Notes: generated from the sequence alone by a model not told the origin. 64,000 nt of DNA from Berberis thunbergii (GCA_003290165.1 QNQO01000799.1:62001-126000); one strand, 5' to 3'; shown: positions 35,501-48,243, counted from the first letter of the stretch. Program-made: numbers and translations.

Positions 35501-38500
35501 TTTACTACAATTTTTTTAAAATTTATCTATATTAAAGTAATTTTTTTTAAATTAATGCATATTGAAGTAGTAGACATCACATACACTAATTTAAGGAAAA
35601 TTATAACAAAATAAAAAATTCAATGTCATATAAGGGGCATTTTCATATTCTTTAGCTTAGCTTGTCATTTTTATTTGGTCCTTTTTTTCTTATCTTAGAT
35701 TATATGTGTATATAGATTTTTCTTTTTCTTAAACCTTTTCACACTCTTGTTATTGCCTTATGGGTTAGAGTATTCATGTTGTTAAGGCAAATTTGGAAAA
35801 ATTAGCATTAATTTACTCTCGTTTATTTATAACATTTACCGTAGACCTATTAATTGGTGATTTTTAAAGCTATTAATCGACAAATTGGCAAGAAATCGTT
35901 GATTACTCGAGCTAGAGATTGTTGAACCGATTACTTCGAAAATTCGTAATGCTTTACCAGCGGGACAAGATTAATCCGAGATTAATGACACAACTTTGAA
36001 GACTAATTATGAGCCCAAGTTTAAACACAACATAGCCTTTAGTATTGATAAGAGGTGAACAATACAATTTTGAACAATCGGAAGAGGAAATTGAAAATAT
36101 GGGAGTGTGAATTAGTTTATATCAATTTCAGATAATGGGGTGGTGTGGGATCTGGCCCTTGCAAAGCTATCAACTATTGGAGGTGCACCAAGTCACAACT
36201 TACTTTTATCCTTGGTCTGTACATTTTGGTGATTCATGAGTAAGATTTTTGGTTGTGGTAAGGTACATCTGATTTCTCAGTTCACTATGAAAGAGTCTCT
36301 CCCCTTGGTAGCCAATCAAATAAAGACTACAGTTTCAAGCACTACCAAAGCTGTTTGGATGAAGACAGATTCCTCGCTTGAAATCCCTTTTATGGTTGCT
36401 TGCACAGGGACACATAGTTATGACATTATGACGATCTGGCTAAGAGGGATCTTATCCTTCCAAATAATTGCAGTTTTTACGCAACAATGTTTGGTTGCCT
36501 CTTTAAAGCATTCATCATTGACCCATCCAATAGAATAAGGCTTAGGATGACGAGTGACTTGCAAATCTAGAGTGTCAACCACGGTCAGAAGGTAGAAGGT
36601 TGAGAGAGCATGAGAGGATGAAAAATACCAACAAAAGGTATATCATGGTCTGCATCATGAATGTCATAAGTGGGCTGCCTACTCAATTTGATCAACCAAG
36701 TTTTCTTCCTCACCTTCAATAGCATCGTCATCATGATGATCTACATAAAACTTCCTTACTATGACACTCAGAAGAAGAATGGGCAGGTTGACCACACTTG
36801 TTGCTACGATCACCCCTTGGCTTAGCATAAGGGTTATAGGGTTTGTTTGGTTGTTTGTTTAGAGTAGGTTTGGGCTGGACGAGGTTGCTGAATATTTTGG
36901 TTGGAAGGAGCTTGTGGTGCGGAATATAATAGAGCTTGAGGTGTTGGTGCGAGCCTGCGAGGATAGGCGAAGTATCAAGAGAAAGGAGTAATGAGGTAAG
37001 GCTGGATCTTGGGATGGGAGGGAGGGTTGTTCGTCAATCTTGAAAAACTCCACGAGTCTTGAGAATCCTTGAGTCTTTTTATAGCCTCTTAATTTTGCTT
37101 AAGTTGCAGTCTGACTTATCCCATTGTTCCATCAATCTCAATTCAGAAAATATCAAAGTCTGACATCTTCAATAACCTATCTTTGCATTAGGATGAACCA
37201 CTTAACATAATGATTCTTTTGATTCTTTTACGCAATGACAAGTTGTGGTATAATTCTCATCCCGTGGATAGAGAATGTATTTTTTGCGTGCTGCAAGATG
37301 TATCGCACGTAAACCTTATCGAGTCATATGGTCTTCCTGTAGATAGAAAATGTTTTTTTTTTGGGTGCGGGCCGGGGGGGGGGGGGGTTGAGGATTATTT
37401 ACATAGTTATTCATTTTTTTTTTGGCTCTGGAGGCCCTTGAATTTACTTTTGTGCTATGTAACCTCGAACCTTAATTTACAATATCTTTTTGGATGATTT
37501 AGAAGGGGGTTTTGTGGGTTTTAAAAGCTTGTGAGATGGAAAGTATCTTGGGAGGGCGGTGTGCACTTCAAGGTGCAAATCTATACATTTCCCCCAAATC
37601 TTGAATAGTACGGTGGCTTTTATCTTATTCTCTTTCATACTCCTTGATAAATAACAATGTATGTGAGATAACTAGAGAGGGAAGCTCAAATTTGGGATAA
37701 TGATGACGTTGTTTGGAAAGAGCAAGCTTTACAGTCAAACAACCAAGAATCAAATGAAAGTGAAATCGAAGAATAAGTTCTTAAACCTAAACACGTAACA
37801 GGTATCAAAGTTATGGTGGGGAGCATGGCTCAAATCTCCAGTTATAAATGTTACATTAAGATTATTTTTATTTATTTATTTATCGTATCTTATTTTTACC
37901 GTTATTATTTCTAGGAAAGGTGGAAAATGTTTTACAAGGATAACAAACCTTGTGTCAGGCTGTGTGTAGCATAGATACTCATGCCACGGATAGAAATGGA
38001 GAAGGCAGAGCTCTTTTCATGACTCAGCCTAAAAAATTCTTCTCTAATACCAAATTTTCTTTCAATGACTTGTTTGAAGATTCCTTTTATTTTTTATTTT
38101 TTAAATTTAGGAGTAATTTATAACCACACATAAAGATTATGTAAGTAGCAAGAAGACACTGTAGAGTTTTCCTTGCTACTTGGTCCAAGCTTTATTTTTT
38201 TTTATAAAGAAGCCTATACAGATTTTAGTTGAGAGTTTATCAATGTTAAATACGAGCGCCGTTTGCTTTTATGGTGAATGTACCTAATTTATGATTATAT
38301 ATTCTATTTGCAGGTGATTTTCACAGGAGGGCGGACTCAGCCTGGCACAACAAAGCCTGATGAGGGGGAGCGTCACACCTATTCTGTTATAGATTGTGAA
38401 CCCCTACGTGAAGCTATTTTGCCATCTGTACTCTACATTCAAAAGATTTTACGCAGGAGGCCTTTCCTCATAAAGAATCTCGAAAATGTTATGCAAAGGT

Positions 38501-41500
38501 TCTTGCAGTCGCTGGAGCTTTTTGAGGATAATGAGAGGAAGAAGCTTGCAATATTTACATCCCTTATATTCTCTCAGAAGTTATCGGGGCTTCCGCCAGA
38601 AACAGTATTCCAGCCATTACTCAAGGACAATCTTGTCGGAAAGGGAATAGTTCTTTCGTTTATAACAGATTTTTTCAAGGAGTATCTGGTTGATAATAGT
38701 GTTGATGATCTAATTTCACTTCTGAAGCGGGGCAAAATGGAGGACAATCTTATGGACTTCTTTCCCTCCGCTAAGCGTTCTGCTGAATTTTTTTCTGAGC
38801 ACTTCAGGTGGGTGTTTTCTTCAAGTATAATATAGTTTATATATTATGGACTGCTCTAATTTGTTCCAATCTTTTTAAAGTTATCGAAATACAAAACCAG
38901 AGTTGGTTTCAAGAAACGATCACATTGTAAAACCTATGCAACAAGAATACAAAAATTTAATTGTAACCTTAACAATATATTAAAATGTTGGTGAAGAATT
39001 AAGAATGGGTAGCACCATAGTCGCCATTGGAGTGTTCAACTGGCTGTCCAATTTGTGGACACAACAGTTTTTGCGAAGAATTAAGTTTCCCTGTAACATC
39101 GAGTATAACACTCTTCTTAGGTTTTTTATTATTTTGTATTAAGCAGGATTCTATTGGTTTTTCTTGTACAAGAATATCTTGAACTTGTTAATTAAAAGTT
39201 AAAGAGTACTAAAACAAGATAAATCCATTACTTGTCATAAGACAACACAAGGAACTGATCAAAAGCAGGAAACAACTCTAAAACAAGGATAATGTGAAGG
39301 GATTTCGGTAGTCTGGGACATGAGAAAAAGTATCCTTACAATTATTTAAATAACAAAGGTTCAAAATTGATTTGAATCATGATTTAGTGTCTTCCTTTCA
39401 GGTAACTAATATTTTACGAGTATATATAACATCTTAAATCCAATATAGTTATCTCATTGAATCGTATGTGACTATTTGATCTTTGATGATTCCAAAATCT
39501 GCATGAAGTCTCTAGCCATCCCTTAATTATGAAAGGAGAAAACAACTACATCAGCCGATCAACAGTTATTTTTGATGAAGTCTATAGTTTTTCGAAATTA
39601 TTGATACTTTTTGCTGAGTGATGGCATCTATGTTTTTTCAGTAAGGAAGGGTTGACAGCATTGGTCGAATACAATGAGAAAAAATTATTTGAAGGAAAAC
39701 TTAAGGAGATGAAATCTGCATTGACTACCCAGATAGCAGAAGAAACTGATATATCTGAAGTCATTGAAACCGTGAGGCAACGCGTAAAAGATGCCAAGTT
39801 ACCTGATGTTGAAGTTGTGCGGATTTTATGGGATGTTTTAATGGATGCTGTTCAGTGGTCAGGGAAAAATCAGCAACAAAACGCTAATGCTGCACTGCGC
39901 CAGGTATGTGTTGGGCAGTTCATATTCACTATACCAATGCAAGTAGTTATGTGATTTTCTTTCTTATTTGTTGTTTTTTGTTATCAACTATTTGTTGATC
40001 TTTGGCATGTATGTCCCTGCTTGTCTGTTATTATGATTTAGGAGATGTGTCTTTTGTGATGTTTCTCTTGGATACTACCGTTTTAGGATGGATAACCATG
40101 ACATTAGTGATGAACACTAGTTGGATTGTCATGGTGGCCATTCTATGTTCTTTAATAGAAAGGGGGAGGGAACTATGTCTGCCAAGTATTAAAAAGTTAA
40201 TTGAATGGCTAGAATGGGTGGAAGTTAGTGGTGGGCAATGGCTAGGGTCAACTGGGCCTGAAGTTTATCTGGTGGAAGATCAATTAGTTAGTGGTTGAGG
40301 AGTTTAATGGTGGGAACCAGCTATCTAAGATGAGCTTAGCATCTTGAGGAATCTTTGAGGCTAGAAGAGTGGATTTGTTGGACCATTTCGGCCATGTTGG
40401 TGCAGCTTCTTGTAGTCTCAAACCTTCCTTCCAAAGCCTTGAAATAGCCCAAATTTTAATTTCAAGAATGATATGCCAAGTAAGGTTGGGATAGAGGGTT
40501 TTCATTTCCTACCCGCTCGATCGGGAGGAATAGTATGAATCAGAATGCTTTGGGTGTGAGTATCTTGAGGTAAAAACAGTTTTTATAGTTGTGATAAGAT
40601 TGTATGGGCTTGAGTTTGACAGTGAGGCAATTCGGGCAGTCCTATACTTCTAGAAACAAAGAGGGCAGTGGATCCAAACACTTTATTATGTTTACCCATT
40701 TATCAATGATGAAGAAGATGCGGTGAAGCTCATAAAGGGTTTTGATTGAATGAGAAAAGCTCGTCATTGTAAAACGTGAAGATGTATGAAAAAATTAATA
40801 AGATCAAGGACTTTGGTTTAGGAGTTTGACACTGAGAACAGTATAACATGGAGCACAGCATCAGCAGGCCTATGTGGCAAAATATGTGTTCCAAATACAA
40901 ATGAAGTTTCTTTGAAAATTTTGAACACCAGTTCTACATTGAATATGATTTGCAATGGTTGCTTGGTACCCAATACGAGTCTTCTGAAAATAATTCCTTC
41001 CTGCCACTACCCAACGCCACCCTAATTCACCACATGATAAGCTTTGTTTTAAAGGGAGTGGTTTTGCAAGTGTTCTTGTAAATCAGTGTCTTTGCACTCT
41101 AGCCTAACATTGCCCCCCACCCTCCCTCCCTAATCTGCACTGGGTGGTCAATACAAATCAGTGCTTTCACCTACACAATACCCACCTCCACTCCTAGGCC
41201 TGTTTGCTTTCTTTGTTAAAATTTATAGCACCATGTGTAGACTGTCTGGTTCTTTCTCTATTTAAGTCTCTGTTACAAGAGGATCTTACTATGAGAATGA
41301 TCTGTTTTGGCCATTTCAATAAAATCTGTGGGTCAATGATGTTTCAACTAGAATTGAAATGAGTTTCTCTAAAAGTTTTTGAGTAGGGGGTGATGTCAAG
41401 TTTGAAATCTCATTTTCAATATTTGTTCCTTTGTCAATGATAAAGATGTGTAGTTTAGATAGTTTTGGTAGCATCTCTTGATTGCAAGAAAGTGACCATA

Positions 41501-42535
41501 AGAATGCAATTTACTAAACAGACCAATGACACACATGCTTTGAAAATGATCAATTTCATTATGTAGGCCTCATAATCTCATTTTCAACAGAAGCATTATG
41601 CTAAGCTACTTTAGGAATAAAAAATGTCGTCAAGCAAGCAACTCTATATGCAGAAATTCATACAAGGAATAAAAAGAAATACTAGTTTTGCAAGTGCTTA
41701 TGTGTGTTCTTCTCCCCTATGTGGATCAATATGAAGAAAGTCACATTACTTCACTAGGCTGATTTAAGATGGGACAACAATCTTCAGATCTTGTAGTTTT
41801 GTAATGCTGATGACATTTGATGTTTGTGCATTTGTGGGTGATGGATTTTACAAGTTTGTGCAATCTTTATTATACCAAGAATACAGCAGCACCCCCCCCC
41901 CCAACCCCCAACACACACATAGGGTCAGAGTATTTTTATGCTGTTTATTATTTTTTTTAATCTTTTTTACTGAGTATTTCTGTTTTGAGGCAGGTGAAAA
42001 CATGGGCTCAACTTTTGAGTGCCTTCTGCACCAGTGGAAAGTTGGAGTTAGAACTCGTGTACAAAGTTCAGATCCAGTGCTATGAGGACACAAAACTAAT
42101 GAAGTTATTCCCAGAAATCGTGAGGAATCTTTATGACCAGGATGTGCTAGCAGAAGATACTATTCTTCTTTGGTTCCGCAAAGGAACAAATCCAAAGGGG
42201 AGGTATGCAAGTTTCTCATGATTATGCTGCTTCTATTTTGCTGCAGCACCATATAATCTTCTCATTGTCAAACAAAAAAAAGCCAATTGTTTAATGCACC
42301 TGCAAGCTCAAGCAAAACTTTCTTAGCATATTTTTTTTATGGTCCGGGGAGTTTCAAGATCTCTCCTTTTTTGATCTAGTGGGTGTGTCAAGGGTGTACA
42401 GGATGCCTAAGAGTGTACCTGTTTCTATAATCAGCTAACTGATTCAGTGCTGTATGTTTTTGTTACAGGCAAACCTTTGTCAAAGCTCTGGAGCCATTAG
42501 TGAATTGGCTTGAAGAGGCTGAAGAAGAAGAATAA
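32525..42535 (+). CDS. eIF5-mimic / BZW-like protein with C-terminal W2 domain
   Basis: Coding exons are 32525-32529, 32909-32932, 34117-34222, 34420-34488, 38314-38807, 39642-39903, 41994-42202 and 42469-42535. They total 1,236 nt, 411 residues plus stop, and every junction keeps frame with GT-AG ends. The protein starts MSSKEKPTLGG and has a basic TRIRTRKRN stretch, a helical ARM-like middle (RRRPFLIKNLENVM, FSQKLSGLPPETVFQPLL), and a W2 domain from about residue 250 (VRILWDVLMDAVQWSGKNQQQ, LFPEIVRNLYDQDVLAEDTI) ending in an acidic EEAEEEE tail. W2 proteins of this family resemble the eIF5 C-terminus. In animals they bind eIF2/eIF3 and restrain start-site choice; the plant role is inferred from that. 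Length and exon content look complete. Introns 4 (3.8 kb) and 6 (2.1 kb) are enlarged by repeats. The start is fixed by ATGAG splicing to CTCGAAGG. Confidence 0.92.
32933..34116. other. Intron 2 of the W2-domain gene
   Basis: GTATGT...TTCAG, 1.18 kb, without a recognisable element. Confidence 0.7.
34900..35990. repeat. GATTAATC-rich repetitive block in intron 4
   Basis: The words GATTAATC and ATTAATCG recur many times in both orientations, resembling subterminal motifs of a non-autonomous DNA transposon. I could not define terminal repeats or a target duplication. Confidence 0.4.
36180..37060 (-). pseudogene. Ty3/gypsy gag-protease remnant in intron 4
   Basis: On the - strand, NKPYNPYAKPRGDRSNKCGQ leads into a knuckle-like CGQPAHSSSEC (near 36780-36830). 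Further on, VTRHPKPYSIGWV (near 36510-36560) matches the segment after the protease of plant gypsy elements. Stops and shifts show decay. Confidence 0.65.
37061..38313. other. End of intron 4, low-complexity DNA
   Basis: Contains a poly-G run at about 37374-37387 and T-rich stretches; nothing else recognised. The acceptor TTGCAG|GTG is at 38314. Confidence 0.5.
38808..39641. other. Intron 5 of the W2-domain gene
   Basis: GTGGGT...TTCAG, 834 bp, no element recognised. Confidence 0.7.
39904..41993. other. Intron 6 of the W2-domain gene
   Basis: GTATGT...GGCAG, 2.09 kb. Carries a poly-C run near 41892-41903 and short random frames. No element could be named. Confidence 0.6.
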
Positions 42536-42672
42536 ATCAGGTTGTGGTGATCCCACCTGATTATGAGACTTAGTAATATTTACTGAATTTTCTACTGTTC
42601 TGTGTTTTTTCCTGTTGTTTCTAGTAACAAATGTGCTTCGGTGGTGGCAAAGACTAATGGATTGTCGGGTGC

Positions 42673-42678
42673 AATAAA
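42673..42678 (+). terminator. Polyadenylation signal AATAAA of the W2-domain gene
   Basis: Canonical AATAAA, 138 bp after the stop at 42533-42535. Confidence 0.6.
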
Positions 42679-42679
42679 C

Positions 42680-43215
42680 TTCTCTTCAAACTAACATCCC
42701 AAATTTACACCATTGACACAAATTGCAGACACATGGGCATTATCAAGTTTTGCATGTTTTTTACTGCAGATATTGTGATGTGTTAATGCATGTATACTCA
42801 CTTGTTACTGACTCGGTGAAAATTTCCCCAACAGTTAGGACAAAATTGAATTGTAGGAACTTTTAAGAAATTTGAGGCTCTCTAGGGCCAGGCAATTTTA
42901 TTTGGGGGACCCGGTGCTTGATTATAAGAATATTGGGATCAGCATGAACAGAGCTGCTCCAAAGATCTTATGTGGTTTAATTATACTCATCTGGATGGTG
43001 AATATGTCCATTCACTTTCCGAGGAGAATCTAATAATACTATTGATTATGTTAATCTCAGACTTGGTGAATGCATGAAAATAAAAATGAAAATGAAAATT
43101 TGTCAGCTCAATGACCCAAATGGTTTTTCCATGGGGAAGGCATGCATGTACCATCAAAAGATTGATTCAAGAAAGTTTCAGATGATGTTACCAAAGCATG
43201 AATGTTCGTAGCTGA
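42680..43215. other. Intergenic DNA, nothing recognised
   Basis: Short spacer between the W2-domain gene and the next hAT MITE. Confidence 0.5.
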
Positions 43216-43223
43216 TTACAAGC

Positions 43224-43929
43224 TAGGGCTGGGCAAGTATGGGTAACCAGCCCAAAAGCTAAAAAATTGAAAATCGACTCGAGAAATTTGGGATCGTGTT
43301 TATGAGACCCGAAACTGGACCGAGTTGATCGGGTAACCAAGGTCCCGGTTAATCGAATTACGGGCCAGTTTCGGTCCTAAGAGCAAAAAAATACTTCTAC
43401 AGTAGAAAAAAAATACTTATTCATCGTACGTACAAAAATTATATCAAAAAATTACAAAAAATCATACAACAAATAACCAAAAAAAATTACAAAAAACCAT
43501 ATAATAAATTACAAAAAAATTTCATTCATTGTACGGGTCGTCTGAAGAATCTCAGATCTGATTAAAGAGTATGTAGACCAGTGAAAAAATGTCCAGATCT
43601 CAGATCAGATCATCTGAGATAAGATCTAGTGAAAGGCCCAGGGACGGGAGAGGGAGGCGGTTGATCTTGTGCCTTCGCGGTCGATGCTTCGCCTTCGCTG
43701 TGAGAGGGAGGCAGTCGATGCTTCGCTTTGAGAGGGAGAGGAGAGGGTGGGCGACACTGGGCAGGGCCGGTTACCCGACGGGCTTCAGAAATGGAAACCG
43801 AGGTCTGGACTAGAAACTTCGGGCTGGGGCTTTACAACCGAAACTTTTATAATTAATTAAAACCGATCTGAACCGACCCGATTGGTCCGGTTGTTGGTTC
43901 GGGTTTTCGGTCCTAAATGCCCACCCCTA
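43224..43929. mobile_element. hAT-type non-autonomous element with GC-rich core
   Basis: 706 bp. Ends are TAGGGCTGGGCA and, inverted, TAGGGGTGGGCA. The 8-bp target duplication TTACAAGC is perfect (43216-43223 and 43930-43937). The ends are rich in AACCGA-type motifs. The core at 43610-43760 is clearly more GC-rich, with a duplicated GAGAGGGAGGC / TCGATGCTTCGC segment, perhaps acquired DNA. Confidence 0.9.
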
Positions 43930-43947
43930 TTACAAGCTAATGAGACG

Positions 43948-44031
43948 TCAGACAGTCGTGGCACGGGTGGAAGGCCTCAACACACCCTGTCAGACAGTCG
44001 TGGCATGGGTGGAAGGCCTCAACACACCCTC
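43948..44031. repeat. 42-bp tandem duplication
   Basis: Two adjacent copies of a unit starting TCAGACAGTCGTGGCA and ending CAACACACCCT, differing at a few positions. Confidence 0.85.
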
Positions 44032-44185
44032 ACAAGCAGCCCAACCCAAGTATGGTTCAGCCATGCCACTGTTTAGCTGGTAAGTCAAGCGCCCAACCCA
44101 GATTACGTCAGCTCATCGTGGTGCAATCTTTGAGTTTGGCCTAGGACAATAAGGTCTGAATACAAATCTCTGAACTGTATAAGCC

Positions 44186-44671
44186 TAATCACGTATTGGG
44201 TCTCAAATGGAGCCAAGTACCAAAAGGAACTTAATCATGGACGGGTAAGATTCTCAACGTGATCTCCTCCATCATGCCTCAATAGTAGAATCAATGAAGG
44301 AGTGAAATACGTGCTATACAAGGTAAGAAAAGGATGAGAGAGGTACGGACTTACAGTTCAATTTACAGTCTACATTCATCCTTGCTCAGTTACCTGACTT
44401 TAGCAACCCTGCCTTCGACCACCATAACTAATCACGTATTGGGTCTCAAATGGAGCCAAGTACCAAAAGGAACTTAATCATGGACGGGTAAGATTCTCAA
44501 CGAGATCTCCTCCATCATGCCTCAATAATAGAATCAATGAAGGAGTGAAATACGCGCTATACAAGGTAAAAAAAGGATGAGAGAGGTACGCACTTATAAT
44601 TCAATTTACAGTCTACATTCATCCTTGCTCAATTACCTGACTTTAGCAACTTTGCCTTCGACCACCATAAC
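44186..44671. repeat. 243-bp tandem duplication in the 5' LTR region
   Basis: Two head-to-tail units (44186-44428 and 44429-44671) at about 95% identity. Each starts TAATCACGTATTGGG and ends CCTTCGACCACCATAAC. Confidence 0.9.
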
Positions 44672-44740
44672 GGTGTCCTTGGTTCATTGCTGTTCATTTT
44701 GCAGGTTAGGAATCGAAGGGGATGGATGAACACATTAGAT

Positions 44741-44758
44741 TGGCGCTGTCCGTGGGGA
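44741..44758 (+). other. Primer-binding site of the Tat-like element
   Basis: TGGCGCTGTCCGTGGGGA closely resembles the TGGCGCC...GTGGGGA binding sites of Tat/Athila elements and lies a few bases after a CA that would end the LTR. Confidence 0.7.
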
Positions 44759-45208
44759 GACGACAAGTTTTACTTACAATAAAACACACAAGTTCTTTTG
44801 AACCATCAGAGTCCTCGAGACATAGTTACTAGCACCAGATACTGAGCTAACAATAGAAATGCCGAGCCAAAAAGTGCTCTGGCCAGGGAAGCCCCGCTAC
44901 TAGGCCAGGTCGATCCAATCAAGGAAGCAGATCAGCCGCAAAGCCCAACCACCGGGGCAACCACGACCAACCCCCTTATAGATCAAATTCTGCTCCATAT
45001 GAATTATCTCACGCGAGTGGTGGAAAGGCTTACCTAGGATTGACAACCACCATCAGATAATGGCGGAAACTCGAGGAGGTCCCTAACCCAAGAAGATGTC
45101 AGGGAACATGTCCACAAAGCGAGACGAGGACCAAAGGGCTGGGGAACCCGAGGAACAAAAAAGCAGCGGGAACCTCGTCTCTAAGGTAGGGTCGAGAACT
45201 CACTTCGG

Positions 45209-46062
45209 TTGGGAGCAACCAATCAAGACGTCCTATTTGATCTTATTGTCCCTGTATTCTTGGAGGAGTTCATGAGTGCGCCCTTGCCAAAAAAGTTCGT
45301 CCCCCCAGAAGCTCGTGTTTTACAATGGGACATTCGATCCATCAGACCATTTGCGCCATTACCACTATGTTATGGCGTTGAGGAAAATTTCAGAAGCCAT
45401 TTTGTGCAGGACTCTCTATCAGCCCGAAGAAGGTTGCACTGACTTGGTTCAACAACATTCAGCCAAGATCCATCGATTCATTTAAGGTTTTGGCAAAGAC
45501 ATTCATCACCCGATTCGTAGGGAGCCTACGAATCAGGAAGGGGCCCCATTTTGCTCAACCTCAACCTCAAGCAAAAGCATAGTGAAACCCTCAGAAAGTA
45601 TGTCGCGCATTTCAACGACGAGTTGACCTCGATTGACGGCTGCAGTAATGACACTTTTGTTACCGCCTTCACTTCCGGCCTCCGAAGAAGTCTGTTTTAT
45701 AATTTCTTCACCCTGGAACCTTCAACGGACATGATAGATCTATTGAGAAGTGCATCACCCTAGAGGAGATGTGAGCAGCCAAAAAGGGGAAAGAGTGCGA
45801 TGCCAAACGCTATTCCAGAACCAGGGACAAGGACGAGGACAATAAAGGGGATAACCCCGGAAGAAAACAAAGCAATAGCCAGGCTAGGTCCAGCCTGACA
45901 AAGCTTGATAAAACTAGCAACCCCAGATACCACTACTACACTCCACTTACTTCAGTTTGTTCGACATCCTATCTTCCATGAAAAACTGGGAGGATATCAT
46001 GTGGCCACCACAGCTCTGGGGAGACCTTTCGAAATGTGATAAAAACAAACATTGTTTTTATG
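45209..46062 (+). pseudogene. Tat-type gag remnant
   Basis: Successive frames read PLPKKFVPPE, FYNGTFDPSDHLRHYHYVMAL, then LKQKHSETLRKYVAHFNDEL and FVTAFTSGLRRSLFYNF, matching the Retrotrans_gag domain of Tat elements. At least two frameshifts and stops. The frame is cut at 46070 by the next element just before the HDTQDC motif, which resumes at 48795. Confidence 0.85.
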
Positions 46063-46437
46063 ACAAAGAGGAGTAATTCTACCCATCGAGGAAATGGGCG
46101 AGGAAGGGTGGGTCGCACGTGCCCGACCTCTGTTTCAAAAAAAAAAAGCAGAAAATATTTTTGAATTTCGTTGCTGAAATTTAAGAGGGAGGGAGGGACC
46201 AAAAAAAACAGAGAAAACAGAGAGAGAAGGAAGATCTCTCCCCAAACCCATCTCCACAGAGAAGAAATCAAAAGAGAAGATGAAGCTCTCCTTTTCCCCA
46301 AACTCGATAGAGAAGAGAAGACCAAAAAAGGAGAAGAGAAGCCATGGTCAAATTGGATTTGAGATGGTCAGCGCAGTTGGTCATTTGATTCTTAAGTGAG
46401 CACTTGCTTCCAATATGCTGATTTTTGTTATTTTCAG

Positions 46438-46620
46438 GTTACGGATTTGACATTAGCAAGAGAAAACAAAACCTATTTTGAGGAGTATCTGAATAGCCGA
46501 CCTCGTGCAAATCCTGGGATCAAGTTTACAGTCACTCTCCTACCACAGGGTGATAACTTACTTTTACCCAATGGGGTTGCTGATGTTTCATCTCTCAGTT
46601 GTTCACATTCCACCACTTCA
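46438..46620 (+). pseudogene. Captured cullin-1-like exon (left arm)
   Basis: After an intron-like TTATTTTCAG the frame reads [15 protein letters not shown] and ANPGI. These match the cullin segment before the winged-helix region of CUL1-type scaffold proteins of SCF ubiquitin ligases. Similarity fades after TVTLLPQG. About 40 residues of a ~740-residue family, so it cannot make a working cullin. The preceding intron end shows capture at the DNA level. Confidence 0.75.
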
Positions 46621-47569
46621 CTTGAGTTGCTTGTGTGCAATTGGAACTCAGAAACCTGCCAAAAGTCCATGCAAGATCAGTTTCCATTACTAAACTGATG
46701 CTAGCCCAAACGATTTGGTACTATTAACCCACAGTTGTATTGTACATGTGAAGTGAGCTGGATATCTTGCAATTTAGCTGAAGTATAATGAGATGTGATT
46801 CTTTATATGCGTTGAAATCTTGTATGATACTTTTATTACAGAAACTCAAAATTGATGTTTTGGTTCAAGAGAACCCAATGTGGATATGTACACTTTTTTT
46901 CATTTCAGTTGTCTCTTAGTATTGCTTTGTTAGTGGTTTAGAGGACAGTGTGATACGAATGTGTATGTTCCTTTCTTCATTTGTAGAATTTGAGACTGAT
47001 TGGTGAAGCGAATGGTTTCTCTACTCTATTCTCTCATTTTAAGCCATGATAATAATGATATGCATACGTTGCTTGTATTTACATGTTTTCAGTAACATTT
47101 GAAGTACATAAAGAGCCCTCTGTGTCAGGCAGCCCATGAAATTGCATTATTCAACATACAAAGTGCAGGGTGAGGCAAACATGTTATACAAGTGTCGGAG
47201 TAGTCTTAGTCAAACTGAGCTTAGCTAAACCAAAAGAAAACCAAGAGTTCCAAGAGAGCCACAAAAGTATATACTGAAGCAATGACATCCTGTGTGATTT
47301 GATCGAACCATACAAACAGATAGGATCTTCCTCTGTAGCTTAACAGCTAGTTAGCTGATTGCTTTCAGTTTCTATTCTCAAATAGCATATACGAAATTTG
47401 TTTAAGATCTTGGTCACTCTACAATCGAACTGAGCTGATCAGTCATGCTCTGGGAAACAAGCTTTATATATCAATGCAAAGAACAAAAACTACAGTGAGT
47501 CACAATTATAATTTCGCTGAAATATTTTACAGATTCCTCTTCAACAAACCAATCTCCACAATTAGAACA

Positions 47570-47737
47570 TCATATGTTTAAAGGAACTTCTCTACAGTGC
47601 AGAGGTAGAGTGATTATAGATGGATTTGCAGTCATGATGGGCATGTTCATAGGCTCAGGAAGTCTAAATTTCCCAGCGACCGAGTCCTTGTTAAACTGGG
47701 CATGTTTCATATAGACGTCCGCAATAGATCTAGAGAC
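47570..47737 (-). pseudogene. Second captured exon-like frame in the loop, unidentified
   Basis: On the - strand a CAG acceptor at 47738-47740 is followed by a 55-residue open frame ending in TGA at 47570-47572 (contains [16 protein letters not shown] and [13 protein letters not shown]). It looks like a terminal coding exon of a plant gene. I do not recognise the family. Confidence 0.45.
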
Positions 47738-48243
47738 CTGCATCAAATAGGCATTTAAGGCACATGCTACACAGATTTGAACATTTGGAAATAGTAGATA
47801 GAAATGCTGCTATGCACATAAGTGATGAAGTTTGCATTCAGACATATTTTTGTTGCACCACATGCTTGGGAGACAACTATATCCATTCAATCCAGTAAAC
47901 CAATCTAGTATTTCAGCTACCAGTTTCTCTTCCAACTGTGTTCTTTCTCTCACCACAACTCATTGCCAAAGATAAGGACAAATCCCTCATGACAGTTATT
48001 TGCTTGAGTTGTAATCTGGACCATCTCACTACCATGAGCTTAATATGATGAGGTAGCCATGCTCTTCCTGTAGTACCCGACATTTGAAGTAAATTGCTGC
48101 ATTGTAGGGGCAACAACTGATGTTTTAGCTACCCAACTCTGCATTTTCATGGGCTGCCTGACACAGAGGGCTCTTTATGTACTTCAAATGTTACTAAAAA
48201 CATGTAAATACAAGCGACGTATGCATAACATTATTATCATGGC

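Noticed and set aside
46396..46698. Open frame of 100 codons as a stand-alone gene
   Set aside because: It lies in a transposon arm, starts inside intron-like sequence and is duplicated in inverse at 48237-48461. It is a captured exon, not a gene.
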